This document shows positions 1-8,927 of a stretch of DNA of 64,000 nt, piece by piece. Source of the DNA: Muriicola soli (lineage in GTDB: Bacteria; Bacteroidota; Bacteroidia; Flavobacteriales; Flavobacteriaceae); assembly GCF_004139715.1 (NCBI RefSeq), contig NZ_CP035544.1, forward strand, positions 1,550,001 through 1,614,000, read 5' to 3'. Each line of letters starts with the position of its first letter. The stretch's first letter is position 1. Under the pieces are notes generated by a model, which worked only from the letters and a program-made list of their open reading frames with translations, was not told the DNA's origin and did not search any database. A program made the position numbers and the translations under genes.

Positions 1-502
1 TGTCTAAGCTGTAACTTCCCTGCTTCGTACGCTTTAGTCGCTCACTAACGCCATGCGCATCCTGCATGAGAAAATCGGTAAGATCAATATAATACGTACC
101 GTCTTTCTCTTCTTCAATTTTAAAGCCGAATAGGATCGATTTGGCGAAGGCCTGTTCCACAGACCGCTTCTCTAAAGCGTTGTCTGTAAGGGCCCGGTAT
201 CTTAGATTAGGCTGGATCAGCAGTAATTTATTTCCGGCCTTCTTAAAAAATACAACTTGCTCATTTCCAAGCTGTCCTCTATCTAAACCTATATCGTTAC
301 TTCCAATTCCGCTGCTAAGAGAATACACATAGAGAAAATCCTTTTCCAGCTCCTTTACCTCAAGGTATACCTTGTCATTTGAAGAATCGTAATAGAATGG
401 AAAAAAGCCATCGTATTTCTGAAAATCTTTCATTTTATCTGTGATCTGTCCAAGTGCGGTAAAGGCACTTAGAATTGCAAGTAAGAGCAGTGTTCTTTTC
501 AT
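1..502 (-). CDS. Zinc-dependent metalloprotease of the DUF5117/DUF5118 type, N-terminal part only
   Basis: Reading the minus strand from the ATG at 500-502 gives an open frame that runs off the left edge of the window, so only about 167 residues and no active site are present. It starts with a signal peptide (MKRTLLLLAILSAFTALGQ). Next come the segments FYYDSSNDKVYLEV, FLYVYSLSSGIGSNDIGLDRG and LLLIQPNLRYRA, which I recognise as the N-terminal region of large secreted Bacteroidota zinc proteases (DUF5118 then DUF5117, with an HExxH catalytic domain further on). The family call is from memory of the pattern. The protein probably acts in the periplasm or at the cell surface. It is divergent from the ATP-grasp gene at 700. 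Confidence 0.72.
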   Translation of the reverse strand, partial: MKRTLLLLAILSAFTALGQITDKMKDFQKYDGFFPFYYDSSNDKVYLEVKELEKDFLYVYSLSSGIGSNDIGLDRGQLGNEQVVFFKKAGNKLLLIQPNLRYRALTDNALEKRSVEQAFAKSILFGFKIEEEKDGTYYIDLTDFLMQDAHGVSERLKRTKQGSYSLD

Positions 503-699
503 CTCGAAAGTTTAGAGCCTAAATTTATACAAATTAGAAGGAAACAGAAGAGCGCTTTTCCAAATTGATTTGAAAAATCCCCACGAAGCCAATACCATTT
601 ATTGATGATTCAGTAAATATCCCTGCGAATAATTACAGATTTAGAGTTCCGATTTTATTCATTTTAAGCTATCTTCCCTGACTCACCAAAGAAATCGAT

Positions 700-2163
700 A
701 TGCCGGTCCAGGATAGTACTATTTTTTCTTCTTACGAACGAAATCACGACCTCTTTGACGAACTCTACGACAATAATGGCAAGGTGAAGGAGATTTACCA
801 AAAGTTGTTCAACCTATACGGAGCGCATTCCATTGAAGATTATATGCGCTTAAACGAAAAGGCTAAATCTTCTTTTTTTAATCAGGGAATTACATTTCAG
901 GTCTATGACGATAAGGAGATGCAGGAAAAGATTTTCCCGTTTGATCTCTTTCCGAGGATCATTGATGCCGGGGAGTGGGACGTTATCGAGAAGGGGGCTA
1001 TTCAGCGAAGCAGGGCCCTGAACCTTTTCCTGCACGATATTTACCACGATAAAAAGATCTTAAAACAAGGAGTAGTACCGCTTGAACTGATAAGTTCTTC
1101 GGAAAACTACTTGCATCAGATGATGGATGTTGACCCGCCGGGAGGTATCTACAACCACATATCAGGGACCGATATTATAAAGCACAAGGACGGCAATTAT
1201 TACGTTCTTGAAGATAATATAAGATGTCCGTCTGGCGTGAGTTATGTGATTTGCAACCGTACAGCACTAAAAAGAGCTTTATTTGGCGTCTTTAATCATT
1301 ACGAAACCCATACGGTCACCAATTATGCCGAGAATTTATTAGACCTCCTTGAATCGGTAAAACCAAAAGGTGTAGACAGCCCCAATACGGTAGTCATTAC
1401 TCCGGGAATGTACAATTCAGCCTTTTACGAGCACTCTTATCTTGCCAAAACCATGGGTGTGGAATTGGTTGAAGGGCGTGATCTGTTTGTGGAAAACGAC
1501 TTTGTGTATATGCGAACCATCAAGGGTCCTGTAAAAGTTGATATCATCTACCGTCGAATAGACGATAAGTTTATTGATCCACTTGAATTCAGAGCAGATT
1601 CTGCCCTGGGGGTGCCGGGATTATTCGCAGCTTACAAAAAAGGAAACGTTACCCTTGCCAATGCTCCAGGAACCGGTGTGGCCGATGACAAGGCTGTTTA
1701 CACCTACATGCCCGAGATTATAAAATACTATCTGGATGAGGCCCCTATCCTGAACAATGTACATACTTATCACTGCAGCAGGCCCAAAGAACTGGCCTAT
1801 GTATTGGAACATATCCCTGAATTGGTGATAAAACCGGTGGATGAAGCAGGGGGTTATGGAATATCCATAGGGAATCGACTTACAAAGGAGGAGATTACCA
1901 AGGTTAAAAAACAGATTCAGGAGAGTCCCCGTAAATACGTCGCTCAACCCATCATGTCGCTTTCTGTTCACCCTACCTATATAGATGAAACCAATTCGTT
2001 CGAGCAGCGGCATGTAGACCTGAGAACCTTTACAATTTTGGGAAAAGACAAAGACTTTGTTCTCAAGGGCGGTTTATCCCGTGTGGCACTTAAAAGGGGA
2101 AATCTGATCGTAAATTCTTCCCAGGGTGGTGGGTCTAAGGACACCTGGGTATTAAAATCATAA
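700..2163 (+). CDS. Circularly permuted ATP-grasp protein (DUF404/DUF407 type)
   Basis: This 487-aa protein has the length and motifs of the circularly permuted ATP-grasp family: LEDNIRCPSGVSYV near residue 170, YRRIDDKFIDPLEF near 285, and the nucleotide-binding stretch VIKPVDEAGGYGISIG near 380-395. There is no signal peptide, so it should be cytoplasmic. ATP-grasp enzymes join a carboxylate to an amine or thiol through an acyl-phosphate. Comparative-genomics work predicts that this subfamily makes peptide-like bonds together with alpha-E and transglutaminase-like partners. Both partners follow directly: the alpha-E gene starts 4 nt after the stop and the transglutaminase gene is next. The substrate is unknown. 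Confidence 0.9.
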   Translation: MPVQDSTIFSSYERNHDLFDELYDNNGKVKEIYQKLFNLYGAHSIEDYMRLNEKAKSSFFNQGITFQVYDDKEMQEKIFPFDLFPRIIDAGEWDVIEKGAIQRSRALNLFLHDIYHDKKILKQGVVPLELISSSENYLHQMMDVDPPGGIYNHISGTDIIKHKDGNYYVLEDNIRCPSGVSYVICNRTALKRALFGVFNHYETHTVTNYAENLLDLLESVKPKGVDSPNTVVITPGMYNSAFYEHSYLAKTMGVELVEGRDLFVENDFVYMRTIKGPVKVDIIYRRIDDKFIDPLEFRADSALGVPGLFAAYKKGNVTLANAPGTGVADDKAVYTYMPEIIKYYLDEAPILNNVHTYHCSRPKELAYVLEHIPELVIKPVDEAGGYGISIGNRLTKEEITKVKKQIQESPRKYVAQPIMSLSVHPTYIDETNSFEQRHVDLRTFTILGKDKDFVLKGGLSRVALKRGNLIVNSSQGGGSKDTWVLKS

Positions 2164-2167
2164 CTAT

Positions 2168-3115
2168 ATGTTAGCAAGAGTTGCCAATAACCTGTTCTGG
2201 ATGGGACGCTATATCGAACGTTCTGAGCATATCGCGAGATACATGCACGTAAATTACTTTTCCTCGCTTGATGCACCTAATGAACTCTCCAGATCGAGAC
2301 AGTTTGTACTGAATTCGATGCTGAGAATGATCGGTGACCCGGAAGCGAAGGAAGGGCAGGAATTAAAGGAAGAAGAGGTGCTGTTTAAGCTGGCCTTAGA
2401 TCCAAATCACCCCTACTCCATTATCAGCAACGTAAAATATACCAGGGAAAATGCCAATAGTGCGAGGGACCTGATCTCAACCGACTTATACGAGTCTATC
2501 AATAAGTTTTATCACTTTGTTTTAAAATATCCCCAGGACTATTTTATCAAAAAAGGGATGTACGACTTCTGTATCAACATTATTGAAATGTCGTCCATTC
2601 TGAGGGGAAAGATCAGAAGCACCCTACTTCATGATGAAGTTTATGCCATAATTTTAATGGGGGTTAACCTCGAGAGGGCGAACCAACTTATTCGCATTAT
2701 CAATTCGAAATATAAGGATGCCTCTATCTCAAGAGGGGGATACGGGGATACCTTTAAGAATAGCTTTGAATGGACAACCCTTTTGAAAAGTGTTGAATCC
2801 TATGATATGATGCGCAGGTTTTACAAAAAGACACCATCAAGTGCATCTACGCTTGAATTCTTAATCCTCAACCCTAATTGTCCCCGATCGCTGATGAACA
2901 GTCTCAATCAGATATACACGCATATCAGGGTTCTTGATAATTCTTTTCGTTACAACAAGAATTCGACGGCCTTTCTCGTGGGTAGAGTGAGATCGGAATA
3001 TCAATATAAATACATCGATGAGATTGAAGGTAGCATTGAACAATTTATTGAAGGAATGTTACAGAATTTAGCCGATATTGGCACCAAAATGGAAACTGAA
3101 TTTTTTCATTACTAA
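2168..3115 (+). CDS. Alpha-E domain protein (DUF403)
   Basis: This 315-aa, mostly helical protein opens with MLARVANNLFWMGRYIERSEHIAR, the hallmark N-terminus of alpha-E proteins; NLFWMGRYIER is nearly invariant in the family. Length agrees with the usual 310-320 residues. It starts 4 nt after the ATP-grasp stop, so the two are almost certainly co-transcribed. Family members nearly always sit beside a circularly permuted ATP-grasp gene and a transglutaminase-like gene, as here. The biochemical role is unproven; a partner or carrier function for the ATP-grasp enzyme is an inference from context. There is no signal peptide or membrane segment. Confidence 0.9.
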   Translation: MLARVANNLFWMGRYIERSEHIARYMHVNYFSSLDAPNELSRSRQFVLNSMLRMIGDPEAKEGQELKEEEVLFKLALDPNHPYSIISNVKYTRENANSARDLISTDLYESINKFYHFVLKYPQDYFIKKGMYDFCINIIEMSSILRGKIRSTLLHDEVYAIILMGVNLERANQLIRIINSKYKDASISRGGYGDTFKNSFEWTTLLKSVESYDMMRRFYKKTPSSASTLEFLILNPNCPRSLMNSLNQIYTHIRVLDNSFRYNKNSTAFLVGRVRSEYQYKYIDEIEGSIEQFIEGMLQNLADIGTKMETEFFHY

Positions 3116-3146
3116 TCTCACAGTTTTTATCAACCTATAAGCGACC

Positions 3147-4004
3147 ATGTCTCTGGAATATTCCATCGTATACAATGCTGAAAATCAATACGAATATCCT
3201 GTAAAAGAGGCGAGGTGGCAATTTCTCATCTTTCCGCATGAGGACGATAACCAGAAGCTCTTATCCTATGCTTTTACCAATTCCATGGACTTCCCTTATG
3301 AAGTTTCCATAAATGCGTATGGTTTTAAGGCTTTGCGAATTCTGGCGAGGTCAGAATTTGACCGCATCAATTTTCGTGCGAGCTTTTCTTTGCTCAAGAC
3401 TGCGGTAAACCCCTTCGATTTTGATCTGGCCATTGATCCCGCTGAGGAATTTTTCCGTTATCAGGAGCTTCCTTTTAAAGTAGACCACGAACCTTTTTTG
3501 CGTAAGACTCCCCTGACTACTCTCTTAGAAGAACATCGCGATTTTTTTCAATTCGAAAAGCAGAAAACAGTTTTTGAAAATTTGCAACTACTCAACCAAT
3601 GGGTATTCGAAAAAATATTCTACACTGCAGGGGTAACCAATGTAGATACCACTTTAGACGCTATTGTAGAGAATCGCCATGGGGTCTGTCAGGATTTTGC
3701 ACATCTGTTTTCGGCTATCGCCAGACAATACGGCATTCCCTGTAGGTATGTTTCCGGATATCTGCACCAGGGGAACGGATATTTCGGGGATTCTCAAATG
3801 CATGCATGGACCGAAGCTTATGTCATCGATGTGGGATGGGTAGGTTTCGATCCTACTAATAATATTTTGGCTAGTGACAACCATATTAAAGTTGCTCACG
3901 GAAAGGACTACGCGGATTGTTCCCCTATTAAAGGAATACTTCTTTCACAAGGAGAAAATACCACTACCCATAGTGTTCAGGTTCAGGGGCAGCAGCAACA
4001 ATAG
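3147..4004 (+). CDS. Transglutaminase-like cysteine protease/peptidase family protein
   Basis: The 285-aa protein has an N-terminal beta-rich region (bacterial transglutaminase-like N-terminal domain) and a transglutaminase core. The catalytic triad is visible: Cys in NRHGVCQDFAHLF (about 177-189), His in QMHAWTEAYV (about 217-226) and Asp in GFDPTNN (about 233-239). It lacks a signal peptide, which suggests a cytoplasmic location. It lies 31 nt after the alpha-E gene and completes the ATP-grasp/alpha-E/transglutaminase trio. Members may hydrolyse or transfer peptide bonds, possibly reversing or trimming the ATP-grasp product; that is inference. The C-terminus is a Gln-rich tail (VQVQGQQQQ), unusual but short. 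Confidence 0.88.
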   Translation: MSLEYSIVYNAENQYEYPVKEARWQFLIFPHEDDNQKLLSYAFTNSMDFPYEVSINAYGFKALRILARSEFDRINFRASFSLLKTAVNPFDFDLAIDPAEEFFRYQELPFKVDHEPFLRKTPLTTLLEEHRDFFQFEKQKTVFENLQLLNQWVFEKIFYTAGVTNVDTTLDAIVENRHGVCQDFAHLFSAIARQYGIPCRYVSGYLHQGNGYFGDSQMHAWTEAYVIDVGWVGFDPTNNILASDNHIKVAHGKDYADCSPIKGILLSQGENTTTHSVQVQGQQQQ

Positions 4005-4073
4005 CATTTATTTTGTTTTTTAAAGTTCTTCACTCTTTCAAAACGTCTTACTTTTACATGAAATTTATAGAGA

Positions 4074-5172
4074 ATGGTAACTACAGATCAGCAGAAAGAT
4101 CTTATTGAGCGCCTTGGTGCGTTAAGGAGGTATCTTTGACATCGATGCCAAATTGATTGAAATTGAAAATGAAGAAGAGAAGACCTTAGCTCCTGATTTT
4201 TGGGATAACCCCCAGGAAGCACAGCAGCAAATGCGTCTGCTTCAGGCTAAGAAAAAATGGGTAGAAGAGTATAATGCCTCGCTTACCTTAGCCAACGATT
4301 TGGAAGTACTGCTAGAGTTTCAAAAAGAAGGAGAAGTGTCTCCTGCTGAAGTTGAAGCACAATATGCAAAGGCCGTTGATGCTGTCGAGAAGCTCGAATT
4401 TAAGAACATGCTTTCCGAAGAAGGGGACGATATGACCGCAGTTCTTCAAATCACTGCCGGAGCCGGAGGTACTGAGAGTTGCGACTGGGCTGCAATGTTG
4501 ATGAGGATGTACCTGATGTGGAGTGAGAAAAATGGATATAAGGTTAAAGAGCTCAATTATCAGGAAGGCGATGTTGCCGGGATCAAGACTGTAACCCTTG
4601 AAATAGACGGAGACTATGCCTTTGGTTGGCTCAAAGGTGAGAATGGTGTACATCGACTTGTTCGAATCTCTCCTTTCGACAGTAACGCCAAACGCCACAC
4701 TTCTTTTGCTTCGGTCTATGTCTATCCCCTGGTGGACGACAGTATTGAGATAGATATAAATCCTGCCGATATTGAAATCACTACAGCACGTTCCAGTGGT
4801 GCAGGCGGACAGAATGTGAACAAGGTTGAAACCAAGGTTCAATTAGTGCACAAACCCTCAGGAATACAGATTTCCTGTTCGGATTCAAGATCGCAGCATG
4901 ACAACCGAGCTACCGCTCTTAAAATGCTTAAATCTCAATTGTATGAAATTGAATTACGCAAAAAGCAGGAAGCCCGCGATGAAATTGAATCTTCCAAAAT
5001 GAAGATTGAATGGGGATCTCAAATACGGAATTACGTGATGCATCCCTATAAACTCGTCAAAGATGTCCGAACCGGAGAAGAGACTGGTAACGTAGACGCA
5101 GTGATGGACGGAGACCTCGATATGTTTTTAAAGGCCTATCTGATGATGATGGGACAAAATCACGAAAGTTAA
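4074..5172 (+). CDS. prfB: Peptide chain release factor 2, with programmed +1 frameshift
   Basis: Translation begins at the ATG at 4074 ([21 protein letters not shown]) and meets an in-frame TGA at 4137-4139. A +1 shift that skips T4137 reads GAC and joins [14 protein letters not shown], giving a normal RF2 of about 365 aa. The stop-codon anticodon motif SPF ([15 protein letters not shown]) is RF2-specific, and the catalytic GGQ sits in [20 protein letters not shown]2 releases peptides at UGA and UAA. The shift is autoregulatory: low RF2 lets the ribosome pause at UGA and slip. A start taken only after the shift would drop the conserved N-terminal helix. The ArsC-like gene follows after 4 nt. 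Confidence 0.97.
4124..4140 (+). promoter_or_regulatory. prfB programmed +1 ribosomal frameshift site
   Basis: The sequence AAGGAGG TAT CTT TGA C has a strong internal Shine-Dalgarno element (4124-4130) three bases before the slippery codon CTT (4134-4136), followed by the TGA stop (4137-4139) and C. This is essentially the arrangement known from E. coli prfB. It stands out here because Shine-Dalgarno sequences are weak elsewhere in this window, so selection for the frameshift signal is evident. Confidence 0.96.
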
Positions 5173-5176
5173 ACTT

Positions 5177-5524
5177 ATGATTACGATCTACCACAACCCA
5201 AGATGTCGAAAATCGCGAGAAGGCCTTGCCGTTGTAGAGGCAAGCGGGAAACCGTTTAAAGTTGTAAAATATCTCGACAACCGACTGAGCAAATCCGAAT
5301 TACAGCAAATACTGGCTACCCTGAGCATGGGACCAATGGAGATAGTCAGAAAACAGGAAGCCATCTGGAAATCGGAATTTAAGGGGAAAGAAATGTCGGA
5401 AGAAATGATTCTTAATGCCCTTGTTGAGCATCCTAAGCTTATTGAAAGACCCATTGTGATGTACAACCAAAAAGGGGTGATTGGAAGACCTTCTGAGAAT
5501 ATCGCTGATTTGCTCTCAGACTAA
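5177..5524 (+). CDS. ArsC/Spx-family thioredoxin-fold protein (arsenate reductase-like)
   Basis: The 115-aa protein begins MITIYHNPRCRKSREGL; the single Cys in NPRCRKSR is the ArsC-family nucleophile. The later segment LIERPIVMYNQKGVIGRP matches the family's RP(I/L)V motif and conserved C-terminal Arg. Such proteins reduce arsenate with glutathione or glutaredoxin, or act as Spx-like regulators or YffB-like proteins. There are no arsenic-resistance neighbours (no arsB, acr3 or arsR), so a detoxification role is not supported by context. It starts 4 nt after prfB and is probably co-transcribed with it. Confidence 0.88.
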   Translation: MITIYHNPRCRKSREGLAVVEASGKPFKVVKYLDNRLSKSELQQILATLSMGPMEIVRKQEAIWKSEFKGKEMSEEMILNALVEHPKLIERPIVMYNQKGVIGRPSENIADLLSD

Positions 5525-5596
5525 TTCGATTTCCCAATTTGTAAGGGCCCTTAGTCTTTTAACAAACATTTAACCGCAGGCTCATTTACTTCAGTT

Positions 5597-5604
5597 TACA
5601 TTTG
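5597..5604 (+). promoter_or_regulatory. Candidate -7 promoter element (TACATTTG) for the gene at 5616
   Basis: TACATTTG matches the Bacteroidota -7 consensus TAnnTTTG and lies just before the ATG at 5616, giving a very short leader. No clear TTG -33 element is seen at the right distance, so confidence is limited. Confidence 0.4.
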
Positions 5605-5615
5605 ATATAATAACG

Positions 5616-6059
5616 ATGATACCTAAACGACATTACACTTTACTTATATTATTCCTCTTAGGGATATCCTTTTACGCAGAGGCTCAGGTAGGAGCCATGG
5701 GCCGACGGAGGATTGTTCCACAAACCCAAACTGCACCGGCAAAAACAGAGCCTATGACGGCCGAAGAACTCGTAGAGGCTGAAATGCCCAAACTCCTCGA
5801 GTCTATTGATTTCTCCGAATTTGAACAAGCAATTTTAAAATCCATCCTTACAAAATATGTTCAGCAGCGAATAGAAATTCAGATTCTTCAATTGTCGCCA
5901 GAAAAAACAAGAGAGGCTTACGAACAGATCAATTTAAGTCAGGACGAAGAACTAAAAGCCAGCCTCCCTGAAGACAAATACGAGGCGCTAAAGGCTTACC
6001 GTGAAAGAGGTGGAAAGAAAGCCAAAACAAAAAAAAGAAAAAAGAAAAAGGGAACCTGA
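5616..6059 (+). CDS. Hypothetical secreted protein with Lys-rich tail
   Basis: I do not recognise a named family. The 147-aa protein has a Sec signal peptide (MIPKRHYTLLILFLLGISFYAEAQ, cleavage likely after AEA). The middle is acidic and helical (MTAEELVEAEMPKLLESIDF; ILKSILTKYVQQRIEIQIL). The C-terminus is strongly basic (GGKKAKTKKRKKKKGT). Repeated short LxxSPEKTREAYEQINLSQDEELKASL segments suggest a helical periplasmic protein similar to small conserved Bacteroidota proteins. It is transcribed alone, with a promoter-like TACATTTG just upstream and a strong terminator at 6092. Confidence 0.72.
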   Translation: MIPKRHYTLLILFLLGISFYAEAQVGAMGRRRIVPQTQTAPAKTEPMTAEELVEAEMPKLLESIDFSEFEQAILKSILTKYVQQRIEIQILQLSPEKTREAYEQINLSQDEELKASLPEDKYEALKAYRERGGKKAKTKKRKKKKGT

Positions 6060-6091
6060 TCAGAATCGAAGAAAAAGTACAAAAAACAAAA

Positions 6092-6116
6092 AGAAGCCAA
6101 ATGGCTTCTTTTTTTT
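6092..6116 (+). terminator. Rho-independent terminator (bidirectional)
   Basis: A perfect 8-bp stem, AGAAGCCA (6092-6099) pairing with TGGCTTCT (6102-6109), is followed by a run of T to 6116 and preceded by an A-rich run. It ends the 5616 gene and can also serve the convergent minus-strand gene that stops at 6115. Confidence 0.87.
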
Positions 6117-6288
6117 ATGAGTTTCGCTTGGCTCTTCTCGCCTCGCGTTTTTCTTTAAAGATCTCCATTAGATTTCCACCCAACCAATAAGGTACTACAA
6201 AAAGCAAGAGGAACATCATCAGCCAGAAGCCTATAGTCACTATGGTTAAAAATGCCAAAAATCCAAGGTATTGATCAAATTCGAACAT
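6115..6288 (-). CDS. Small hypothetical membrane protein
   Basis: This 57-aa protein (MFEFDQYLGFLAFL...) has one long hydrophobic stretch of about 28 residues (FLAFLTIVTIGFWLMMFLLLFVV) that could form one or two membrane passes, and a basic tail (KEKREARRAKRNS) likely to stay cytoplasmic. A longer start at the TTG at 6309 is unlikely because a promoter -7 element (6307-6314) lies over it. I do not know its function. It is divergent from fumC and its stop sits in the T-run of the terminator at 6092-6116. Confidence 0.7.
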   Translation of the reverse strand: MFEFDQYLGFLAFLTIVTIGFWLMMFLLLFVVPYWLGGNLMEIFKEKREARRAKRNS

Positions 6289-6306
6289 AAAATTTGCTTT
6301 ATTAAG

Positions 6307-6338
6307 CAAAGATACTTGGAAATTCCTAAAAGATGCAA
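6307..6338 (-). promoter_or_regulatory. Promoter for the small membrane protein (TTG-N21-TATCTTTG)
   Basis: On the minus strand TTG (6336-6338) and TATCTTTG (6307-6314) are 21 bases apart, matching the Bacteroidota -33/-7 promoter. It places the transcript start a few bases inside 6307 and supports the ATG at 6288 as the start. Confidence 0.65.
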
Positions 6339-6391
6339 ATCACGGCAAAGAAAATTATCGATGTGAAAAACAGATTTTCTGCTTCAAGCCT

Positions 6392-6399
6392 TACCTTTG
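6392..6399 (+). promoter_or_regulatory. Candidate -7 promoter element for fumC (TACCTTTG)
   Basis: TACCTTTG matches TAnnTTTG and lies 21 bases before the fumC ATG. The -33 region (ATTTTC) is poor, so the call rests on the -7 element and its position. Confidence 0.5.
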
Positions 6400-6420
6400 T
6401 TTATCTAAAAGCACAATACG

Positions 6421-7824
6421 ATGAAATTCAGGATTGAGAAAGACACCATGGGAGAAGTAAAAGTCCCGGCCGAAAAATATTGGGGGGCTCAGACCGAAAG
6501 ATCAAGAAACAATTTTAAGATTGGCCCACCTGCCTCCATGCCTCTGGATATTGTTTACGGTTTTGCTCACCTTAAAAAAGCAGCTGCCTATGCCAATTGT
6601 GAATTAGGGGTTCTGGAAAAGGAAAAACGCGATTTGATCGGTAAAGTGTGTGACGAAATCCTTGAAGGTAAGCTCGATGACCAGTTTCCTCTCGTTATCT
6701 GGCAAACAGGATCCGGGACACAAAGCAATATGAATGTCAATGAAGTAATTGCCAACAGGGCCCACGAAATAGCAGGAAAAAAGATTGGCGAAGGCGCTAA
6801 AACAATACAGCCTAATGATGATGTGAACAAATCACAATCTTCCAATGATACTTTCCCCACTGGAATGCATATCGCAGCCTACACCAAAATTTCCAAGGTG
6901 ACCATTCCCGGAATCACACAACTGCGAAATACACTGAATAAAAAGGTGGAGGAATTTGAAAGCATCGTAAAAATTGGCAGAACCCACCTAATGGATGCCA
7001 CTCCCCTAACCCTGGGTCAGGAATTCTCCGGATATGTATCACAACTCGATCATGGATTAAAAGCCCTGGAGAACACCCTGGATCACTTAAGTGAACTGGC
7101 CCTCGGGGGAACCGCGGTAGGCACCGGACTAAATACACCGGAAGGGTATGATGTTCTGGTGGCAAAATACATTGCTGAATTTACCGGACTCCCCTTCAAA
7201 ACTGCAGCAAATAAATTTGAGGCCCTGGCAGCACATGATGCCATGGTGGAAACTCATGGTGCTTTAAAACAGCTCGCCGTTTCTCTGAACAAGATTGCAA
7301 ATGACATCCGTATGATGGCCTCCGGACCCAGGTCGGGAATTGGGGAGATCATTATTCCGGCCAATGAGCCGGGGAGTTCCATCATGCCCGGAAAAGTAAA
7401 TCCCACCCAATCTGAAGCGCTAACCATGGTATGCGCACAGGTCATGGGAAATGATGTCGCTATTTCTGTTGGAGGGGCCCAGGGGCACTATGAATTGAAT
7501 GTATTTAAACCCGTGATGGCCGCCAATTTGCTGCAATCTGCGGAATTATTGGGTGATGCCTGTGTAAGCTTTGATATTCACTGTGCTTCGGGAATAGAAC
7601 CCAATCACAAAGTAATTAAACAATTACTGAACAATTCCCTGATGCTCGTAACAGCACTCAATACAAAGATTGGCTACTACAAAGCTGCAGAAATTGCAAA
7701 TACAGCCCATGCGAATGGTACCACTTTAAAGGAAGAGGCGATCAATCTGGGATACGTCACCGCCGAAGAGTATGACCAGTGGGTTAAACCCGAGGACATG
7801 ACAGGATCCCTAAAGAAGAAATAA
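6421..7824 (+). CDS. fumC: Class II fumarate hydratase
   Basis: This 467-aa enzyme interconverts fumarate and malate in the TCA cycle in the cytoplasm and needs no iron-sulfur cluster. It shows all superfamily signatures: [13 protein letters not shown] near residue 100, [11 protein letters not shown] near 140, a [23 protein letters not shown] block near 185-200, and [16 protein letters not shown] near 318-333, the fumarase/aspartase signature containing the catalytic serine loop. Length equals the usual 460-470. [10 protein letters not shown] together with the class II length separates it from aspartase and argininosuccinate lyase. It is a single-gene unit between its own promoter-like element and a terminator. 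Confidence 0.97.
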   Translation: MKFRIEKDTMGEVKVPAEKYWGAQTERSRNNFKIGPPASMPLDIVYGFAHLKKAAAYANCELGVLEKEKRDLIGKVCDEILEGKLDDQFPLVIWQTGSGTQSNMNVNEVIANRAHEIAGKKIGEGAKTIQPNDDVNKSQSSNDTFPTGMHIAAYTKISKVTIPGITQLRNTLNKKVEEFESIVKIGRTHLMDATPLTLGQEFSGYVSQLDHGLKALENTLDHLSELALGGTAVGTGLNTPEGYDVLVAKYIAEFTGLPFKTAANKFEALAAHDAMVETHGALKQLAVSLNKIANDIRMMASGPRSGIGEIIIPANEPGSSIMPGKVNPTQSEALTMVCAQVMGNDVAISVGGAQGHYELNVFKPVMAANLLQSAELLGDACVSFDIHCASGIEPNHKVIKQLLNNSLMLVTALNTKIGYYKAAEIANTAHANGTTLKEEAINLGYVTAEEYDQWVKPEDMTGSLKKK

Positions 7825-7833
7825 ACGATAATA

Positions 7834-7863
7834 AAAAAGGGCCTTCAATTGAAGGCCCTTTTT
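7834..7863 (+). terminator. Strong bidirectional terminator after fumC
   Basis: AAAAAGGGCCTTC (7834-7846) pairs with GAAGGCCCTTTTT (7851-7863) around a short AATT loop. The stem is GC-rich and the flanking A and T runs let it work on both strands, ending fumC and the convergent 7883-8770 gene. Confidence 0.93.
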
Positions 7864-7882
7864 CATTTTAAATAATTCTATT

Positions 7883-8770
7883 TTACTTGAGGGTAAACTT
7901 AGAAGTTCCCAGAAGTTTCAGGTTGTCATCATAGACATTAACCATATAGTTTCCTGATTGAAAATCTCCGCCTGGCTTGTTGATAAAGTCACAAACATCC
8001 AGATCCTGGTTTTCGTAATAAAAATCAGTTGTCTTTGTGTAAGTTACAGAAGCTCCTTCATCAGTAGATTTAGTGCTACCACCTCCCAATACATTTCCTT
8101 GAGGATCTAAAACCTCGATAAGGAATTGTCTGTCTCCGGCTTGCGCGATGACGTTATCGGCAATAGTAAAACAAACTTTAAGTTTGTCGGTATTTCTGGC
8201 TCTAGGTGTAGAAACCAATCTACCGCTACTTCTCTCCTTTACTGCATCTACGTTGAAATCAGACAGGTTAAGAGCAGATCCTCTTTCAACAGCCTCGGCT
8301 AATTGAGTGTTTTGAACAACCAATGAATCATTGAAAACAGCCTGCTTTTCCAATTCTACGAAAGTGCTGTCTCGCTGCATAGCCAGAAGCGAATTAGAAC
8401 GGGTAAGTGAATCAACTTGTTGAAGCAACTGCTCTCTTTCTTTTCTGAGAACAACCACCTGGTTTCTGTAACGTCTCAAAGAAGAGATGTCAGCCTGCAT
8501 TGTTTGAACAGAGTCGATATACTTTGCGATCCTGTCTCTGGCCTCAACCAGTTCTTCATTTGTCGCGTTGCTTTCGAGAATGGCCTTGTCGTACTCAGAT
8601 TGAAGACTTTTAAGATCTTCAACAACCAATTCCTTTTCCTGAGTTAGTTCAGTTTCCCTTTTCTTTTTGTCCTGGTAAAGACTCACTGTATAAATGATAG
8701 TACCCAAAAGTACCACGGCTAATAAACCGGCAATTACCTTTAATCCATTATTACTTTTTGTTTCAGTCAT
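7883..8770 (-). CDS. Conserved membrane-anchored coiled-coil protein
   Basis: The 295-aa protein has a short cytoplasmic N-terminus, one membrane segment (VIAGLLAVVLLGTIIYTVSLY, about 11-31), a long coiled coil (about 35-165, rich in Glu/Lys/Gln and Leu heptads), and a C-terminal beta-rich domain (about 185-295; KLKVCFTIADNV, FLIEVLDPQGNVLGGG, GDFQSGNYMVNVYDDN). I recognise this as a conserved Bacteroidota hypothetical but know no function. The layout resembles an envelope tether with an extracytoplasmic beta domain. It is a single gene ending at the shared terminator at 7834. Confidence 0.75.
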   Translation of the reverse strand: MTETKSNNGLKVIAGLLAVVLLGTIIYTVSLYQDKKKRETELTQEKELVVEDLKSLQSEYDKAILESNATNEELVEARDRIAKYIDSVQTMQADISSLRRYRNQVVVLRKEREQLLQQVDSLTRSNSLLAMQRDSTFVELEKQAVFNDSLVVQNTQLAEAVERGSALNLSDFNVDAVKERSSGRLVSTPRARNTDKLKVCFTIADNVIAQAGDRQFLIEVLDPQGNVLGGGSTKSTDEGASVTYTKTTDFYYENQDLDVCDFINKPGGDFQSGNYMVNVYDDNLKLLGTSKFTLK

Positions 8771-8927
8771 AGTGTAAAAAGTTTAATACGCTTATCTTTT
8801 TGTAACGTGTTTACATGCTATATACGATTAAAGTCTAGATTTAGATTTTTTGCATTAAAATATATTGTACATTCTTCTAGATTTACATGTAATGAATTAA
8901 ATTACAAAGGACCAAAGCCAATATTTC

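Noticed and set aside
5177-5524. Arsenic resistance gene
   Set aside because: The ArsC fold is clear but no ars operon partner is nearby; the family is broad, so no resistance call is made.
5540-5556. TAAGGGCCCTTA palindrome after the ArsC-like gene as a terminator
   Set aside because: The palindrome has no loop and only a short T run follows, so it does not make a proper terminator.
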